From: Clostridium sp. 28_17
Lineage (GTDB): Bacteria; Bacillota; Clostridia; TANB77; CAG-508
Reading direction: 5' to 3'
Length of the DNA: 64,000 nucleotides
Assembly (NCBI GenBank): GCA_001916065.1
Contig: MNRS01000013.1
Location: forward strand, 1-64,000
The notes below the pieces were generated by a model that did no database searches, was not told the origin of the DNA, and saw only the letters and a list, made by a program, of their open reading frames with translations. This document shows positions 52,646 to 63,491 of the stretch, piece after piece. The position numbers and the translations under genes were made by a program. Every line of letters starts with the position of its first letter. Within the stretch, counting starts at the first letter, position 1.

Positions 52646-54394
52646 CTATTTCTTTATAATTTCAATGTGCACATCTCTTAATTGATCTCTTCTTACATTA
52701 CCAGGAGCCCCCATCATCAAATCTTGTGCCTTACTATTTAGTGGAAATGCAATAACTTCTCTAATAGTATCTGAATTTGATAAAAGCATCAACATTCTAT
52801 CAATACCAGGTGCAATTCCTGCATGAGGTGGAGCACCAAATTGAAATGCAGTATATAAAGCTCCAAATTTTGTTTTAACTTCTTCCTCTGTGTAACCAGC
52901 CATTTCAAATGCTTTCAACATTATTTGAATATCGTGATTTCTAACCGCACCAGAAGAAAGTTCAATTCCATTACAAACTATATCATATTGATATGCAAGT
53001 ATTTCTAATGGATTTTGATTTTCTAATGCATCCAAACCACCTTGTGGCATTGAAAAAGGATTGTGGCTAAATGCCAATTTATCATGGTCATCTAACTCAA
53101 ACATTGGGAAATCAATTATCCAACAAAATTGGAATACATCTTCATCTATTAAATTTAATCTATTTCCTAATTCAGTTCTAATTTGTCCTGCAAGTTCTGT
53201 TGCTCTCTTCTCATTATCAGCAATAAAAAATATTGTATCATTTTGTTTTAAATCTGCTAATTCTATTAAAGTTTTCTTTAAATCATCTGGTATAAATTTA
53301 TCAATTGGGCCTTTAAAACTCATATCTTCTTGAACCTCTAAATATCCAAGTCCTTGCATTCCAATTGACATAGCATATGCTAACATCTTTTCATGGAATC
53401 CTTTTGACATATGTCCTTCAACTTTTATAGCTCTTACAGTTCTATCAATAAATGGCTTAAATGTACATTTTTTGAAGAAATCTGATAAATCTATAATGTA
53501 TAATGGGTTTCTTAAATCTGGCTTATCAGAACCATATTTAAGCATTGCATCTTTGTATGTTATTCTTGGGAATGGATATTCTGCAATTTTCTTATCGGAG
53601 AATTTTTTAAATGTATTATACATTACTGGTTCCATTACTTGGAAAACATCCTCTTGTGTTGCAAAACTCATTTCCATATCTAGTTGATAAAATTCGCCTG
53701 GAGCCCTATCTGCTCTAGCATCTTCATCTCTAAAACAAGGTGCAATTTGAAAATATTTATCAATTCCAGAAACCATTAACAATTGTTTAAATTGTTGGGG
53801 TGCTTGTGGCAATGCATAGAATTTTCCTGGATGTAATCTACTTGGCACTAAATAATCCCTTGCCCCCTCTGGTGAAGAACTTGTTAATATTGGTGTTTGA
53901 ACCTCTAAAAAACCTTGTTCTTGCATTTGATTTCTTAAAAATTGTAAAACTTGTGCACGAAGTTTCAAATTATTTTGTAATCTTTCATTTCTTAAATCTA
54001 AATATCTATATTGTAATCTTAAATCTTCTCTTATTTCTTGGTTTGTGTTAATTTCAAAAGGAATATTTTTTGTTCTTTTTCCTAAAATTTTAATATCCTC
54101 AATTTTAATTTCAACAAGACCTGTTTTTAATTTTGGGTTTACAGTCTCTTCATCCCTCTTTTTTACAGTTCCATAGACTGTAACTGTTGACTCTATTGGA
54201 ATATGTGATGCAAAATCAACATCTTTCGCTTCTCCTGATGTTACAACTTGTGTTATTCCATACATATCTCTAATATCTAGGAATACTAATCCTCCTAAGT
54301 CACGGATAGTTTGTACCCATCCGGCAATCCTAACTTTTTTTCCTACGTCTTCTAGACTGATTTCGTTACAAGTATGTGTTTTGTACTCGTTCAT
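52646..54394 (-). CDS. aspS: Aspartyl-tRNA synthetase (bacterial type)
   Basis: A 582-residue class IIb synthetase with an N-terminal OB domain (VRIAGWVQTIRDLGGLVFLDIRD), QAPQQFKQLLMVSG, motif 2 FRDEDARADRAPGEFYQLD, a GAD domain, and motif 3 GIAPGIDRMLMLLSNSDTIREVIAFPLN. The residue after Arg-Asp in the OB domain is Leu, as in discriminating enzymes such as E. coli; His there marks many non-discriminating ones. The T-box leader suggests a link to asparagine supply, so strict specificity is open. Monocistronic. Confidence 0.96.
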   Translation of the reverse strand: MNEYKTHTCNEISLEDVGKKVRIAGWVQTIRDLGGLVFLDIRDMYGITQVVTSGEAKDVDFASHIPIESTVTVYGTVKKRDEETVNPKLKTGLVEIKIEDIKILGKRTKNIPFEINTNQEIREDLRLQYRYLDLRNERLQNNLKLRAQVLQFLRNQMQEQGFLEVQTPILTSSSPEGARDYLVPSRLHPGKFYALPQAPQQFKQLLMVSGIDKYFQIAPCFRDEDARADRAPGEFYQLDMEMSFATQEDVFQVMEPVMYNTFKKFSDKKIAEYPFPRITYKDAMLKYGSDKPDLRNPLYIIDLSDFFKKCTFKPFIDRTVRAIKVEGHMSKGFHEKMLAYAMSIGMQGLGYLEVQEDMSFKGPIDKFIPDDLKKTLIELADLKQNDTIFFIADNEKRATELAGQIRTELGNRLNLIDEDVFQFCWIIDFPMFELDDHDKLAFSHNPFSMPQGGLDALENQNPLEILAYQYDIVCNGIELSSGAVRNHDIQIMLKAFEMAGYTEEEVKTKFGALYTAFQFGAPPHAGIAPGIDRMLMLLSNSDTIREVIAFPLNSKAQDLMMGAPGNVRRDQLRDVHIEIIKK

Positions 54395-54439
54395 TTTTAA
54401 CTACCTCCTACTATTTTTATCCTTTTGGGATTTATGCAG

Positions 54440-54668
54440 TAGGACACAAAAAAAAGTCCACTGCATAATGCAGGGACGAAATAATTCCGCGGTACCACCC
54501 AGCTTGAAAGTATTTGCTTTGCAAATATTTTCCACTTTATAAAAATTGCTCCAATGTGTTTCACAATTTAGGTTGACCTTAAAGGGCTTTCAGCCGGTGA
54601 CCCTTTTTCTCTTTTAGTGACTTCTAATTGCTTTGTATTGTTCTAACGCAATGTATTTTTATTATTAT
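54440..54668 (-). promoter_or_regulatory. T-box riboswitch leader of aspS
   Basis: The minus strand shows the T-box core GGGTGGTACCGCGG, whose TGGT pairs with the tRNA ACCA end. The terminator GTCCCTGCATTATGCAG..GGAC with eight T residues lies at 54448-54477. Stem I upstream has the distal loop GGCTGAAAGCC. Pairing ATTGC/GCAAT and ACAAT/ATTGT leaves an internal loop whose 3' strand reads GAAACACATTGGA. That strand holds AAC (Asn) but no GAC or GAT (Asp). Uncharged tRNA would favour antitermination and aspS expression. Confidence 0.9.
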
Positions 54669-54675
54669 GTTACTT

Positions 54676-54705
54676 ATTTTAGCACCTTATACACTTATTT
54701 GTCAA
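54676..54705 (-). promoter_or_regulatory. Sigma-A promoter of the aspS T-box transcript
   Basis: TTGACA and TAAAAT on the minus strand, 18 bp apart, directly before the T-box leader. Confidence 0.65.
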
Positions 54706-54892
54706 TAAAATTTTAAAAATTTTAGTAATTTAATTATACTTATAACACTATTTTATAATTAAGATGAAAATGTATAATTTTTACCTGATTTCACTTCAAT
54801 TGGTGAAACATTGTGTCTTGATGTCATATTATTTTCCACATATCCTTAATTTTTGTTTACAACATTTTCCATTTAGTTATATTTTTTCAACA

Positions 54893-54922
54893 AAAAGTGA
54901 GACAAATTTGACTGTCCCACTT
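54893..54922 (-). terminator. Terminator of the GH94-like gene
   Basis: AAGTGGGACA and TGTCTCACTT pair (one mismatch) and are followed on the minus strand by TTTTTG, starting four bases after the stop. Confidence 0.75.
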
Positions 54923-54925
54923 GTC

Positions 54926-57900
54926 TTACATTAAAACTTCAACATTAAATACTCCATTATCTTCAAGCATTATTTTTTTTGTTTCTCCCAATTCAACTCC
55001 ATTAACTATAACTTTTTCAACTCCTGTATTTTTGCCATTTGGATTTTTAACAACAATATTATAAAAAGCATTTTTCCACTTATATTTGATGTTATACTCT
55101 TTCCAAGATGATGGAATACATGATTCGATTCTAATAAATCCATTTTTTATTTTTAACCCCAAAATATTTTCAATTCCTGTTTTGTAATACCAACTTGCAG
55201 AACCTGTGTACCAAGTCCATCCACCTCTACCTGCTAAGTTACCTGCTCCATAAATATCTGCTGGTATTACATATGGTTCTACTTTATATTTTTTACAACT
55301 TTCTTTTGTTCGTGCATGTTCTATTGGATTTATCATTCTGTATAATTCTGTTGCTTTGTCCCCAAACCCTAACATTGATTCTGCCATTATTACCCATACT
55401 GCTGCGTGTGTATATTGTCCGCCATTTTCTCTAACTCCTGGTAAATATGATTTTATATATCCTGGATTTAGTTTTCCTTTTTCAAATGGTGGGTCTAGTA
55501 ATTTGATTATTCCATTTTCTCTGTCTATTAAGTGATTCTCTAAGCTTTCCATTGATATATATTTTTTGTCATTGTCCCCTGCGTTTGATATTGTACTCCA
55601 ACTTTGTGCAATACTGTCAATTCTACATTCGTCATTTTCCATACTTCCTAATGTGTTTCCATCATCCATAAATGCTCTTTTAAACCATCTTCCATCCCAT
55701 CCGTTTGTGTTTAATGATTTCTTTAATTGTTGCATTATTGTTTTGTATTTTTCTATTTTACTTTCAATATTTTCTTTATTCTGATTATTATTCTCTTCGT
55801 TTAAATTATTATTATCATTTTTTTGTTGCTCTTCAAGTATAGCTTTTTCTGATACATGCTCCATAATTTTAGTAAATCTATCTAGTACATTATACAAGAA
55901 AAATCCAAGCCAAACACTCTCACCTTTTCCTTTAGGGCCAACATTACTAAAGCCATCATTCCAATCACCACTACCAATTTTAGGCAAACCATTTTCACCA
56001 AAATTCAAGCTTCTTTCAATTGCTTTAATACAATGTTCATAAATACTTCCTGTTTCTTTAGCACTCTCAAATTTGTCATATCTTTCATCTTCATTTTCTT
56101 TTAATTCTTTTCCAATTAAATATGGTGTTTGCTCTTCAAATATTGAATAATCTCCTGTAAATTCTATATATTCAGCAGTCAAATATACAAGCCATAACAA
56201 GTCATCTGAAAATTTAGTTCTTATTCCTCTTCCTGTTTCTTCATGCCACCAATGTTCAACATCACCTTCTAAAAATTGTTGTTTACTATGCTTTAAAATT
56301 TGATTTTTCAAAATTTGTGGGTCAATATATTTTAATGCAAGTGTGTCTTGCAATTGGTCTCTAAAGCCATATGCACCGCCTGATTGATAATATCCTGTTC
56401 TACTTAATAACCTACTTTGTAGTGTTTGATAAATATCCCATCCATTTAAAATGATGTTCATAGATTCTAGTGGTGTGTAAACTTGAAGTCTTCCTAAAAT
56501 ATCTCTCCAATAACTTTTTACATTTTCAAGTTCTTGTTTGCAATTTTGAATTTTGCTATATTTGTAAGCAATGTTTTTGCTGTCTATTACCGCATCTTCT
56601 GCTCCTAGCAAAAATACAATTTCTTTTTCTGATAAACTGTCTAATTCTACTTCTATTTCATATGCTATACATGGTTTTTTGCCTAAACTGTTTTCATTAT
56701 TTAAACTTGATTTTTTTAGGCCATCCGGATTTGATATATTTCCATTTCCAAAAAAGAAGTTTTTATCACCTGTATAACTTTGCATTTTTTCACTATTTGA
56801 TACATATATTACATCATTTTTAAATTCTGAATTATATAAATTTTGTGCACAAATTATATTGTTATTTTTATCATATTTTAAATCGATATATCCATTTGAT
56901 TTAAGTTCATCTTCACCTAAAACAGGTTTCATATAATATACAATTTTCAATTTTTTTCTGTTTAAATTCATATTTTTTAATTTTAAAATTTGTATTTTTA
57001 CACTATCTTCTTTTGGGACAAAAACTTCTAATTCCTGTTCTATTCCATCACTTTTATGAATAAATTTAGTGTAACCAAATCCGTAAACTACATTGTAGTT
57101 TTTATTATCTGGCATAGGGTTTAGTCCAAGTGACCAAACCTTTTTCGTTTCTTGGTCTTTTAGATATATTATTTCTGATGGAATATCAAAATTAGGTTGA
57201 TTTTCCCAGGCTGTTACTCTATTTAGTCTACTGTTTTTATACCAAGTATATCCACCCATACTTTGTGTGACCAATGTTCCAAATTTCTTATTTGCCATAA
57301 TGTGTGACCATACTGTTGGAAGTCGATTATCTTTATTTGCTTTTATCAGATATTCTTTACCATCTGCCGAAAATGCTCCATATTCATTATAATATTTCAA
57401 GTTTTCTGTGTTTTGTAAAATATCTATATTTTCTTGATTTTCTGGTTCTATAATTATATTTTCTGGCTCATTTGGAATCTTTTTATATTTTTCCAAATAT
57501 TCTTCTTCAATATCTTTTAGTGAGTGACTTATTCCGCCTTTTTTACTATCTATTATTATTCCTGCAATAAATTGCAATAAATTCATATCTTCTTTGCTTA
57601 TTTCATTTTTATTTAACTCAAAAATTCCGCCTCTAATATTTTTTAAATATGATAACTGACTGTTCAAAACCGCTTCTTCTATATCTTCCATAACATAATT
57701 TTCGTAACTATATTTTTCTTCATCTATTATTACTAACTCTGTTTCAAATCCCTTTGTTCTCATAAATTCATATGCTTTTAAAACTTCTTTTACAACATAT
57801 GTGTCATTACTATCTTTTATTTTTACAAGTATTATTGGCAAATCACCTGAAATCCCATATTTCCAAAGTTCACTTTGACTATATTTTTGTTTTGGTAATT

Positions 57901-60900
57901 TTTCTAAGTTTAATTTTTTAGATGGATTGTTGAAAATTATATATGATAGCATTTTTTGGTAATCTCTTATTTGTGAACCTTTTATCCTTAAATATCTTGT
58001 TTGCGCTTCATTTTTTGCCTTTGATAGTCCAAATGCTTTTTTGATATTTTCTTCAACCGTGTATTTTTTAATATTTTCAATTACCTTTTCTTTTGTTTCA
58101 CCTACTGCAATAATTAAATTAACAGTTGATTTTTCTTGTTTTTTAACTTTCATTGCTCTTTTTAATGCAACTACAGGTTCTGTTACAAGTCCTATTTTTT
58201 TAGAAAATGGACTTGAATTTTTAACCATTTGAGGGATTCCTATATTCCCTCTGCCTGTAAATTTTTCTTCGTCTATTTCGTACTCTAAATCCCCAATTAT
58301 TTCACTATTTGTTGATAAATTTACTGCCATATATACTTCTTTCTCATGTTCGTATCTTGTTCTTCTTTTTACAATTATACTATTTGTTTCATTGTCAAAA
58401 TCAAATATTAAAAATAAATTGTTAAATGCAGGATGTGCATAATCTTGCTCTTTTGGTGATAATACTGGTTCAAAGTGTGATGTTATTTCTAGTATTTCTT
58501 CTTCATTTCCTAAATTTTCTAATGATAATTTTCTTATTTCTACTGGCTCATCTGGTGCTATTATTGTTTCAATTTTTGTTTTTATATTGTCATTTATTAA
58601 TTCTTGTTCCATTTTGTCTGGCATAAAACTAATTTGATATTTGCCATTGTTTGGTATATATTTTGAACTCCATATTTTCTTTGATTTTATATTTTTTATA
58701 TCAAAAAATATCCCTTGTGGGTAATCATCTGTGCTTTTAAATCTGTTTATTAATATATTTTTATATCTACTCGCTCCTTCTCCTTTTTGGTTCATTGCTA
58801 TCAAATAATCTTCGTTTGCTATGACATTTCCGCGTATTAATCTCTCATCAATTTTTTTGTAAGTGTCTTGGATGTAATCTTCATAATCAACATATTTTAA
58901 TTTTTCAACCTTTTCTTTGTTTTCTTTTGTTATTATTGCTGTTTCTGGCATTGTTTCTTGTAGCAAAATGCTTATTGCATTTATTTCTGGATTTTGCATA
59001 AATCTTTTTTGCAAGATGTTGTTATTAAATAAATTGTTTATTGAAAGCAAAATCAGTCCTTGGTGATGTGCCATATATGTTTTTACTGTTGCTGATTTAC
59101 TTCCTTTTTTTAATCTTTCTGGTGTAAAATCAATTGATTCATAAAATCCGTATTTGTTGTACATTCCATATTCTTCAAGTCTTTTTAAATTTTGATATAC
59201 TTCTTTTGGGTAATCTGTTATTGCTAATATGCTTCCATATGGAGCCACAACCATTTCATCTGCAAGTCCTCTTTTTAGTCCTAGCCATGGTATTCCAAAT
59301 GCTTTATATTGATAGTTTGAATGCAAATCTTTTAAGTTAAACGCCGCTTCTGATATTCCCCATGGTATTTGCAATTTTTTTGCATATTCCATCTGGCTCA
59401 TAATCATAAATTTGCAAGATTCGTCTAATAAACTTCCTTTGTATTTTGGTATATTGATATTTGGCATTAAATATTCAAATGATGTTCCTGACCATGATAC
59501 AAGCCCTTTATATTTTCCAAGTGTAGTTAGTGTTCTACTTAATGAATTCCAATGTTTTGCCGGTACATCTTTTTTTGCTATTGCTATCAAACTTGCTTGT
59601 CTTGCTTCTGAAGCTAATAGGTCATAATATGAATTTGTTAGTTTGTTTTCTTCTACATTGAATCCTATTGAAAATATTCTTTGTTCTTTTTTGTATAGAT
59701 GCGAAAAATCTGTGTTTTCTATTAATTTGTTTACTATTTCTAGTAAACCAGAAATCAAATCTATGTCGCTTTTATTTTGATTATTATCGCATTTTATTTG
59801 TTTTTTAAATTGACTTTCGTCGCATTTGTTTTGACTTTCTAACCAATTTTTTATAACATACAAATATCCTACAAAGTTACCGCTATCTACTGTTGAGACA
59901 TATCTAGGAAATAATGGTTCTTTTGTTTCCGTATTATACCAATTGTATAAATGACCATTCCATTTTTGAAGTTCATTTACTGTGTTTAAAATATTTTTTA
60001 GCAATTCTATTGTTTTATCATAATTTATAAAACCTAAATCATTTGCAGAGATAACCGCCATCATCGATAATCCAATATTTGTAGACGACGTTCTTCTTAC
60101 TACTTTATTTTTTCTATCTTCTTGATAATTGTCTGGAATCAAAAAATTATCTTCTTGTCTTAAGTACTTTTCAAAAAACCCCCATGTTTTTCTAGCAATT
60201 TCTAAAACATAATCTTGCTCTTTTTGTGTTAATAATTCTACTGCCTCTTTTTCTGTTTTTTCTTTACTTATGCAATACATAATTGCTGGAGTTAAAATCC
60301 ATAATACTCCAAGCATTAATGCCAATATATTATTACTATTTCCATAAATTATAAATGCTACAATTCCTGTTATAATGTTAATTGCCATATTTTTGTAGTA
60401 TGAGATTATATCTGTTTTTGCCATTTTTTCTGCTTCTTCTGATGTTGTCCATTCAAGCAAATTTTTATGTGTCACTTTTACTCTATACATTGTTTTTGCT
60501 ATTGCTTTTAAAGATGTGTATGCCTTGTATGGCAAACATCCAAGTGTAATTATTGTTCGTGCAAAAATTCCTTTTAACCCTGATATTTTAGGTGTAAATG
60601 TTTTTTGTTTTTCTTCTCCTTCTCTTTTTCCAAATAGATAATTAATTAATTCCAAAATAAACGGAATTATTGAAATTAAAATTATTATAAAATTAAATGC
60701 AAAAACATCTATATCGAATATTTTTCCATTTATATTTATATAAATTAAAGAAAATATAATTGAGATTTCAAATAAACTTCTTCTTAAATTATCAAAAATT
60801 TTATATTTCGAAAGCATATTTAAAGGACTTTTTTTGCTTAGCCATTTTGTTATTTGCCAGTCCCCTCTAATCCATCTAGAAAGTCTATTCATAAAACTCA

Positions 60901-63334
60901 TATATTTTGTTGGATAACCATCCATTAGCATGATGTCAGAAACCAGTCCACATCTTAAATAACTTCCTTCGAGCAAATCATGGCTTAGTACCGTATTTTC
61001 AGGAATTGCATTTTCCATTACCTTTGCAAATACTCTTAAGTCATATATTCCTTTTCCTGTAAAAATCCCCTCTTTGAAGTTATCTTGATATATGTCTGAT
61101 ATCGCATTTGTGTAACTGTCTATTCCTCCTGCTCCTGCAAATATTTTTGTAAATAGTGTTTTATAACTTATGTCCAAATTAATTCCAACTCGTGGTTGCA
61201 TTATTCCATATCCGTCTATTACTATGTTTTTTTGCTCATCTATTTTAGGTCTGTTTAATATGTGTGCCATTGCTCCAACTAATTCTGATGCCGTATTTAA
61301 AACCAAATCTGTGTCTGCATCTAATGTGATTATATATTTTATATTTTTTAATTTCTCTTTAATTATTTCATTTCCAGTATTTTGATACTCTTTATCTTTG
61401 TTTTTTTCTATATCTTGATTTTCTATTTGGTTTTGTATAGTATTAATTCTAAATGGATTTTTTCCTTGTAAAATATATTGATTTAACTGATTCAGCATTC
61501 CTCTTTTTCGTTCCCATCCTAAATAAGAGCCTTCTTTTTCATTCCATTCTCTTTTTCTATATATAAAATTAAATATTGGAAAATCTTGATTTTGATATTT
61601 TTTATTTAATCTTCCAACTTGATTTAATCCCTCTTGAATTACCTCTATATCGAATTTTTCTTCTTGCATCTTACTTTCTGAACAATCACCTAACAATGTA
61701 AAATATAAATTTGGTGATTTGTTTGCTAAATAATAAACCTCTAAGTTTTTAAACATTTCGGCTACTTTTTCTTTGTTTTTTACAATTGTCGGAATTACTA
61801 CCATTGTTGTGTTATCTTCATCTATGCCATTTGAAAAGTCCATTTTTGGTATTAATTTAGGCTTTACTGTTTTGCTTAAAATTGCTTGTATTATTTGTAT
61901 AATCACTTCACTTGATGGTATTAAAAATAGTATAAAACTTACAACTGCGAGTCCGGTGCTTCTTATTTTTAAATTTAAAATGTAACTTAAAATTGCTGAT
62001 AATATTATTGTTAAAATTCCTATTGTTGTTATATATATTTTTGTTTTTGCTTGTGGTGTTTTTTCTTTTTTATTTGTGTATTCTAATTTTTCGTATAATT
62101 TATTTATTCCATCGTCTATTAGGTAATATCCAATATGGGTTTTCTTTGTTGTTTTTGATTTATTTGTTTCTGTTTGTTCACTATCTTTTTCTTGTACATT
62201 GTCTTGATTTAATTGTAAATGCTGTTCGTTCTCATTTGTATTTTCTATCAAATGTTGTTGCTTATTTCTCTGGCATTCTTGCAAATTTTCTTGTGCCAGT
62301 TCCAGCATTTTTCTTGCTATATAAATTTCAGAAATCTTCGTCTTTTTACTTATTTCCTTTATCTTCCCCCTGTAATACTCTTTTGTTTTATAGTCCATTT
62401 TTTCATACACATTTGCTGGATCTTTTTTTAATATTTCTTCTACACCATTTATTTTTTCAAATATATCCAAGAAATTAATTCTTTGAATTTCTTTAATACT
62501 TGTAATACTGTTACCCATTAAAACTTTTTGAGTTGCAATTTCAAAATGTTCTTTTTTTATTACATCAGATACAGTTGTCCCAAGTTTTTCAACAACTTCT
62601 TCAAGTACATTTAAATATGCATTTGCCTTTTTGCCATATCTTTTTAAAATGTATGACATATATTCAATAAACGGATATCTCATATCTTGAAAAAATTCTT
62701 TTTCTATTTTAGTATTTTTAAATTTTGTTTGTGATTTATCCTTATTTTCAACTAGCCTTTCTGCGATATTTTCTGCTCTATATTTTTGAATTTGACTGCT
62801 ATATATTTGTGCACATATATCTGTTATATTTTCTATAATTGCAATTTGCAAAAAGACTCCTATATTCCAAATTTCGTCCATACTTAATGTCTTTTTTCTT
62901 TGATAACTTATTAGATAATCTTCTAAAGTTTCTCTTTCTATTTTGTTATCTGTATATGCAACTATTTCTGAAGCTAGGACATATATTCGTGCAAATCCTT
63001 TGTATTCCCCATTTGATATTCCTACGAAATTCATGTATTTATTTAAAGGTAGTTCTTTTTGAATTTGTTTTACTGTTTCTTCTATTATATAAAAATTGTC
63101 TAACAGCCATTCTCCTGCAGGGTGTATGTTTATTCCTAATTTTAGATGTTCGTTTAATATGTTGTAGACTTCTTCTATTGTTTTAAAGTTTTCTATTAGT
63201 TGTGGCACTGGATATGTGTCTTTTTGTGATTTTGATGTTGTATTGTGACTTGATGCTATTTTTTCTAAGTGTTTTTCTAGCTGGCTTTTTTCTAGCATTG
63301 TTCCTGTTATTTTTAGTTTTTGGTTTTCTTTCAA
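54926..63334 (-). CDS. Giant cyclic beta-glucan synthase-like protein (GT84 + GH94)
   Basis: About 2800 residues, an NdvB/ChvB-like membrane enzyme that builds, elongates and cyclises beta-1,2-type glucans. Order: N-terminal helical region; two membrane helices (about 420-480); GT84 domain with the metal-binding TLDADTDLVLN (about 680) and RLSRWIRGDWQITKW; more membrane helices (about 890-1080); a glucoamylase-like domain with WSGTSFEYLMPNI and MAHHQGL; and a C-terminal GH94 phosphorylase domain with the catalytic Asp in GSGDWNDGFSNVG (about 2460). Start at TTG 63334 follows AAGGAGTG; the ATG at 63358 lies inside a hairpin (63351-63379). Single gene. Confidence 0.9.
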   Translation of the reverse strand: MKENQKLKITGTMLEKSQLEKHLEKIASSHNTTSKSQKDTYPVPQLIENFKTIEEVYNILNEHLKLGINIHPAGEWLLDNFYIIEETVKQIQKELPLNKYMNFVGISNGEYKGFARIYVLASEIVAYTDNKIERETLEDYLISYQRKKTLSMDEIWNIGVFLQIAIIENITDICAQIYSSQIQKYRAENIAERLVENKDKSQTKFKNTKIEKEFFQDMRYPFIEYMSYILKRYGKKANAYLNVLEEVVEKLGTTVSDVIKKEHFEIATQKVLMGNSITSIKEIQRINFLDIFEKINGVEEILKKDPANVYEKMDYKTKEYYRGKIKEISKKTKISEIYIARKMLELAQENLQECQRNKQQHLIENTNENEQHLQLNQDNVQEKDSEQTETNKSKTTKKTHIGYYLIDDGINKLYEKLEYTNKKEKTPQAKTKIYITTIGILTIILSAILSYILNLKIRSTGLAVVSFILFLIPSSEVIIQIIQAILSKTVKPKLIPKMDFSNGIDEDNTTMVVIPTIVKNKEKVAEMFKNLEVYYLANKSPNLYFTLLGDCSESKMQEEKFDIEVIQEGLNQVGRLNKKYQNQDFPIFNFIYRKREWNEKEGSYLGWERKRGMLNQLNQYILQGKNPFRINTIQNQIENQDIEKNKDKEYQNTGNEIIKEKLKNIKYIITLDADTDLVLNTASELVGAMAHILNRPKIDEQKNIVIDGYGIMQPRVGINLDISYKTLFTKIFAGAGGIDSYTNAISDIYQDNFKEGIFTGKGIYDLRVFAKVMENAIPENTVLSHDLLEGSYLRCGLVSDIMLMDGYPTKYMSFMNRLSRWIRGDWQITKWLSKKSPLNMLSKYKIFDNLRRSLFEISIIFSLIYININGKIFDIDVFAFNFIIILISIIPFILELINYLFGKREGEEKQKTFTPKISGLKGIFARTIITLGCLPYKAYTSLKAIAKTMYRVKVTHKNLLEWTTSEEAEKMAKTDIISYYKNMAINIITGIVAFIIYGNSNNILALMLGVLWILTPAIMYCISKEKTEKEAVELLTQKEQDYVLEIARKTWGFFEKYLRQEDNFLIPDNYQEDRKNKVVRRTSSTNIGLSMMAVISANDLGFINYDKTIELLKNILNTVNELQKWNGHLYNWYNTETKEPLFPRYVSTVDSGNFVGYLYVIKNWLESQNKCDESQFKKQIKCDNNQNKSDIDLISGLLEIVNKLIENTDFSHLYKKEQRIFSIGFNVEENKLTNSYYDLLASEARQASLIAIAKKDVPAKHWNSLSRTLTTLGKYKGLVSWSGTSFEYLMPNINIPKYKGSLLDESCKFMIMSQMEYAKKLQIPWGISEAAFNLKDLHSNYQYKAFGIPWLGLKRGLADEMVVAPYGSILAITDYPKEVYQNLKRLEEYGMYNKYGFYESIDFTPERLKKGSKSATVKTYMAHHQGLILLSINNLFNNNILQKRFMQNPEINAISILLQETMPETAIITKENKEKVEKLKYVDYEDYIQDTYKKIDERLIRGNVIANEDYLIAMNQKGEGASRYKNILINRFKSTDDYPQGIFFDIKNIKSKKIWSSKYIPNNGKYQISFMPDKMEQELINDNIKTKIETIIAPDEPVEIRKLSLENLGNEEEILEITSHFEPVLSPKEQDYAHPAFNNLFLIFDFDNETNSIIVKRRTRYEHEKEVYMAVNLSTNSEIIGDLEYEIDEEKFTGRGNIGIPQMVKNSSPFSKKIGLVTEPVVALKRAMKVKKQEKSTVNLIIAVGETKEKVIENIKKYTVEENIKKAFGLSKAKNEAQTRYLRIKGSQIRDYQKMLSYIIFNNPSKKLNLEKLPKQKYSQSELWKYGISGDLPIILVKIKDSNDTYVVKEVLKAYEFMRTKGFETELVIIDEEKYSYENYVMEDIEEAVLNSQLSYLKNIRGGIFELNKNEISKEDMNLLQFIAGIIIDSKKGGISHSLKDIEEEYLEKYKKIPNEPENIIIEPENQENIDILQNTENLKYYNEYGAFSADGKEYLIKANKDNRLPTVWSHIMANKKFGTLVTQSMGGYTWYKNSRLNRVTAWENQPNFDIPSEIIYLKDQETKKVWSLGLNPMPDNKNYNVVYGFGYTKFIHKSDGIEQELEVFVPKEDSVKIQILKLKNMNLNRKKLKIVYYMKPVLGEDELKSNGYIDLKYDKNNNIICAQNLYNSEFKNDVIYVSNSEKMQSYTGDKNFFFGNGNISNPDGLKKSSLNNENSLGKKPCIAYEIEVELDSLSEKEIVFLLGAEDAVIDSKNIAYKYSKIQNCKQELENVKSYWRDILGRLQVYTPLESMNIILNGWDIYQTLQSRLLSRTGYYQSGGAYGFRDQLQDTLALKYIDPQILKNQILKHSKQQFLEGDVEHWWHEETGRGIRTKFSDDLLWLVYLTAEYIEFTGDYSIFEEQTPYLIGKELKENEDERYDKFESAKETGSIYEHCIKAIERSLNFGENGLPKIGSGDWNDGFSNVGPKGKGESVWLGFFLYNVLDRFTKIMEHVSEKAILEEQQKNDNNNLNEENNNQNKENIESKIEKYKTIMQQLKKSLNTNGWDGRWFKRAFMDDGNTLGSMENDECRIDSIAQSWSTISNAGDNDKKYISMESLENHLIDRENGIIKLLDPPFEKGKLNPGYIKSYLPGVRENGGQYTHAAVWVIMAESMLGFGDKATELYRMINPIEHARTKESCKKYKVEPYVIPADIYGAGNLAGRGGWTWYTGSASWYYKTGIENILGLKIKNGFIRIESCIPSSWKEYNIKYKWKNAFYNIVVKNPNGKNTGVEKVIVNGVELGETKKIMLEDNGVFNVEVLM

Positions 63335-63463
63335 AAAAATCCCACTCCTTGCAAACATTTTTTGTTTTTATTGTTTGCCAAAGAGTGGAAATTTATTCAT
63401 TTTGTTTTATTTGAGTTTCTATTGCGATGTTTTAATTTATAAAAATATCAATAATTCCAAAAG

Positions 63464-63491
63464 GAAAAAGCCCGTATTAACGAGCTTTTTT
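63464..63491 (-). terminator. Terminator overlapping the end of the 86-residue gene
   Basis: On the minus strand AGCTCG pairs with CGGGCT over a TTAATA loop and is followed by TTTTTCC. The stop codon TAA is in the loop. Confidence 0.75.

Noticed and set aside
54440..54668. T-box controlling a single aspS-gatCAB operon
   Set aside because: A strong terminator (52516-52559) and a separate gatC promoter (52405-52433) lie between aspS and gatC, so co-transcription is unlikely except by read-through.
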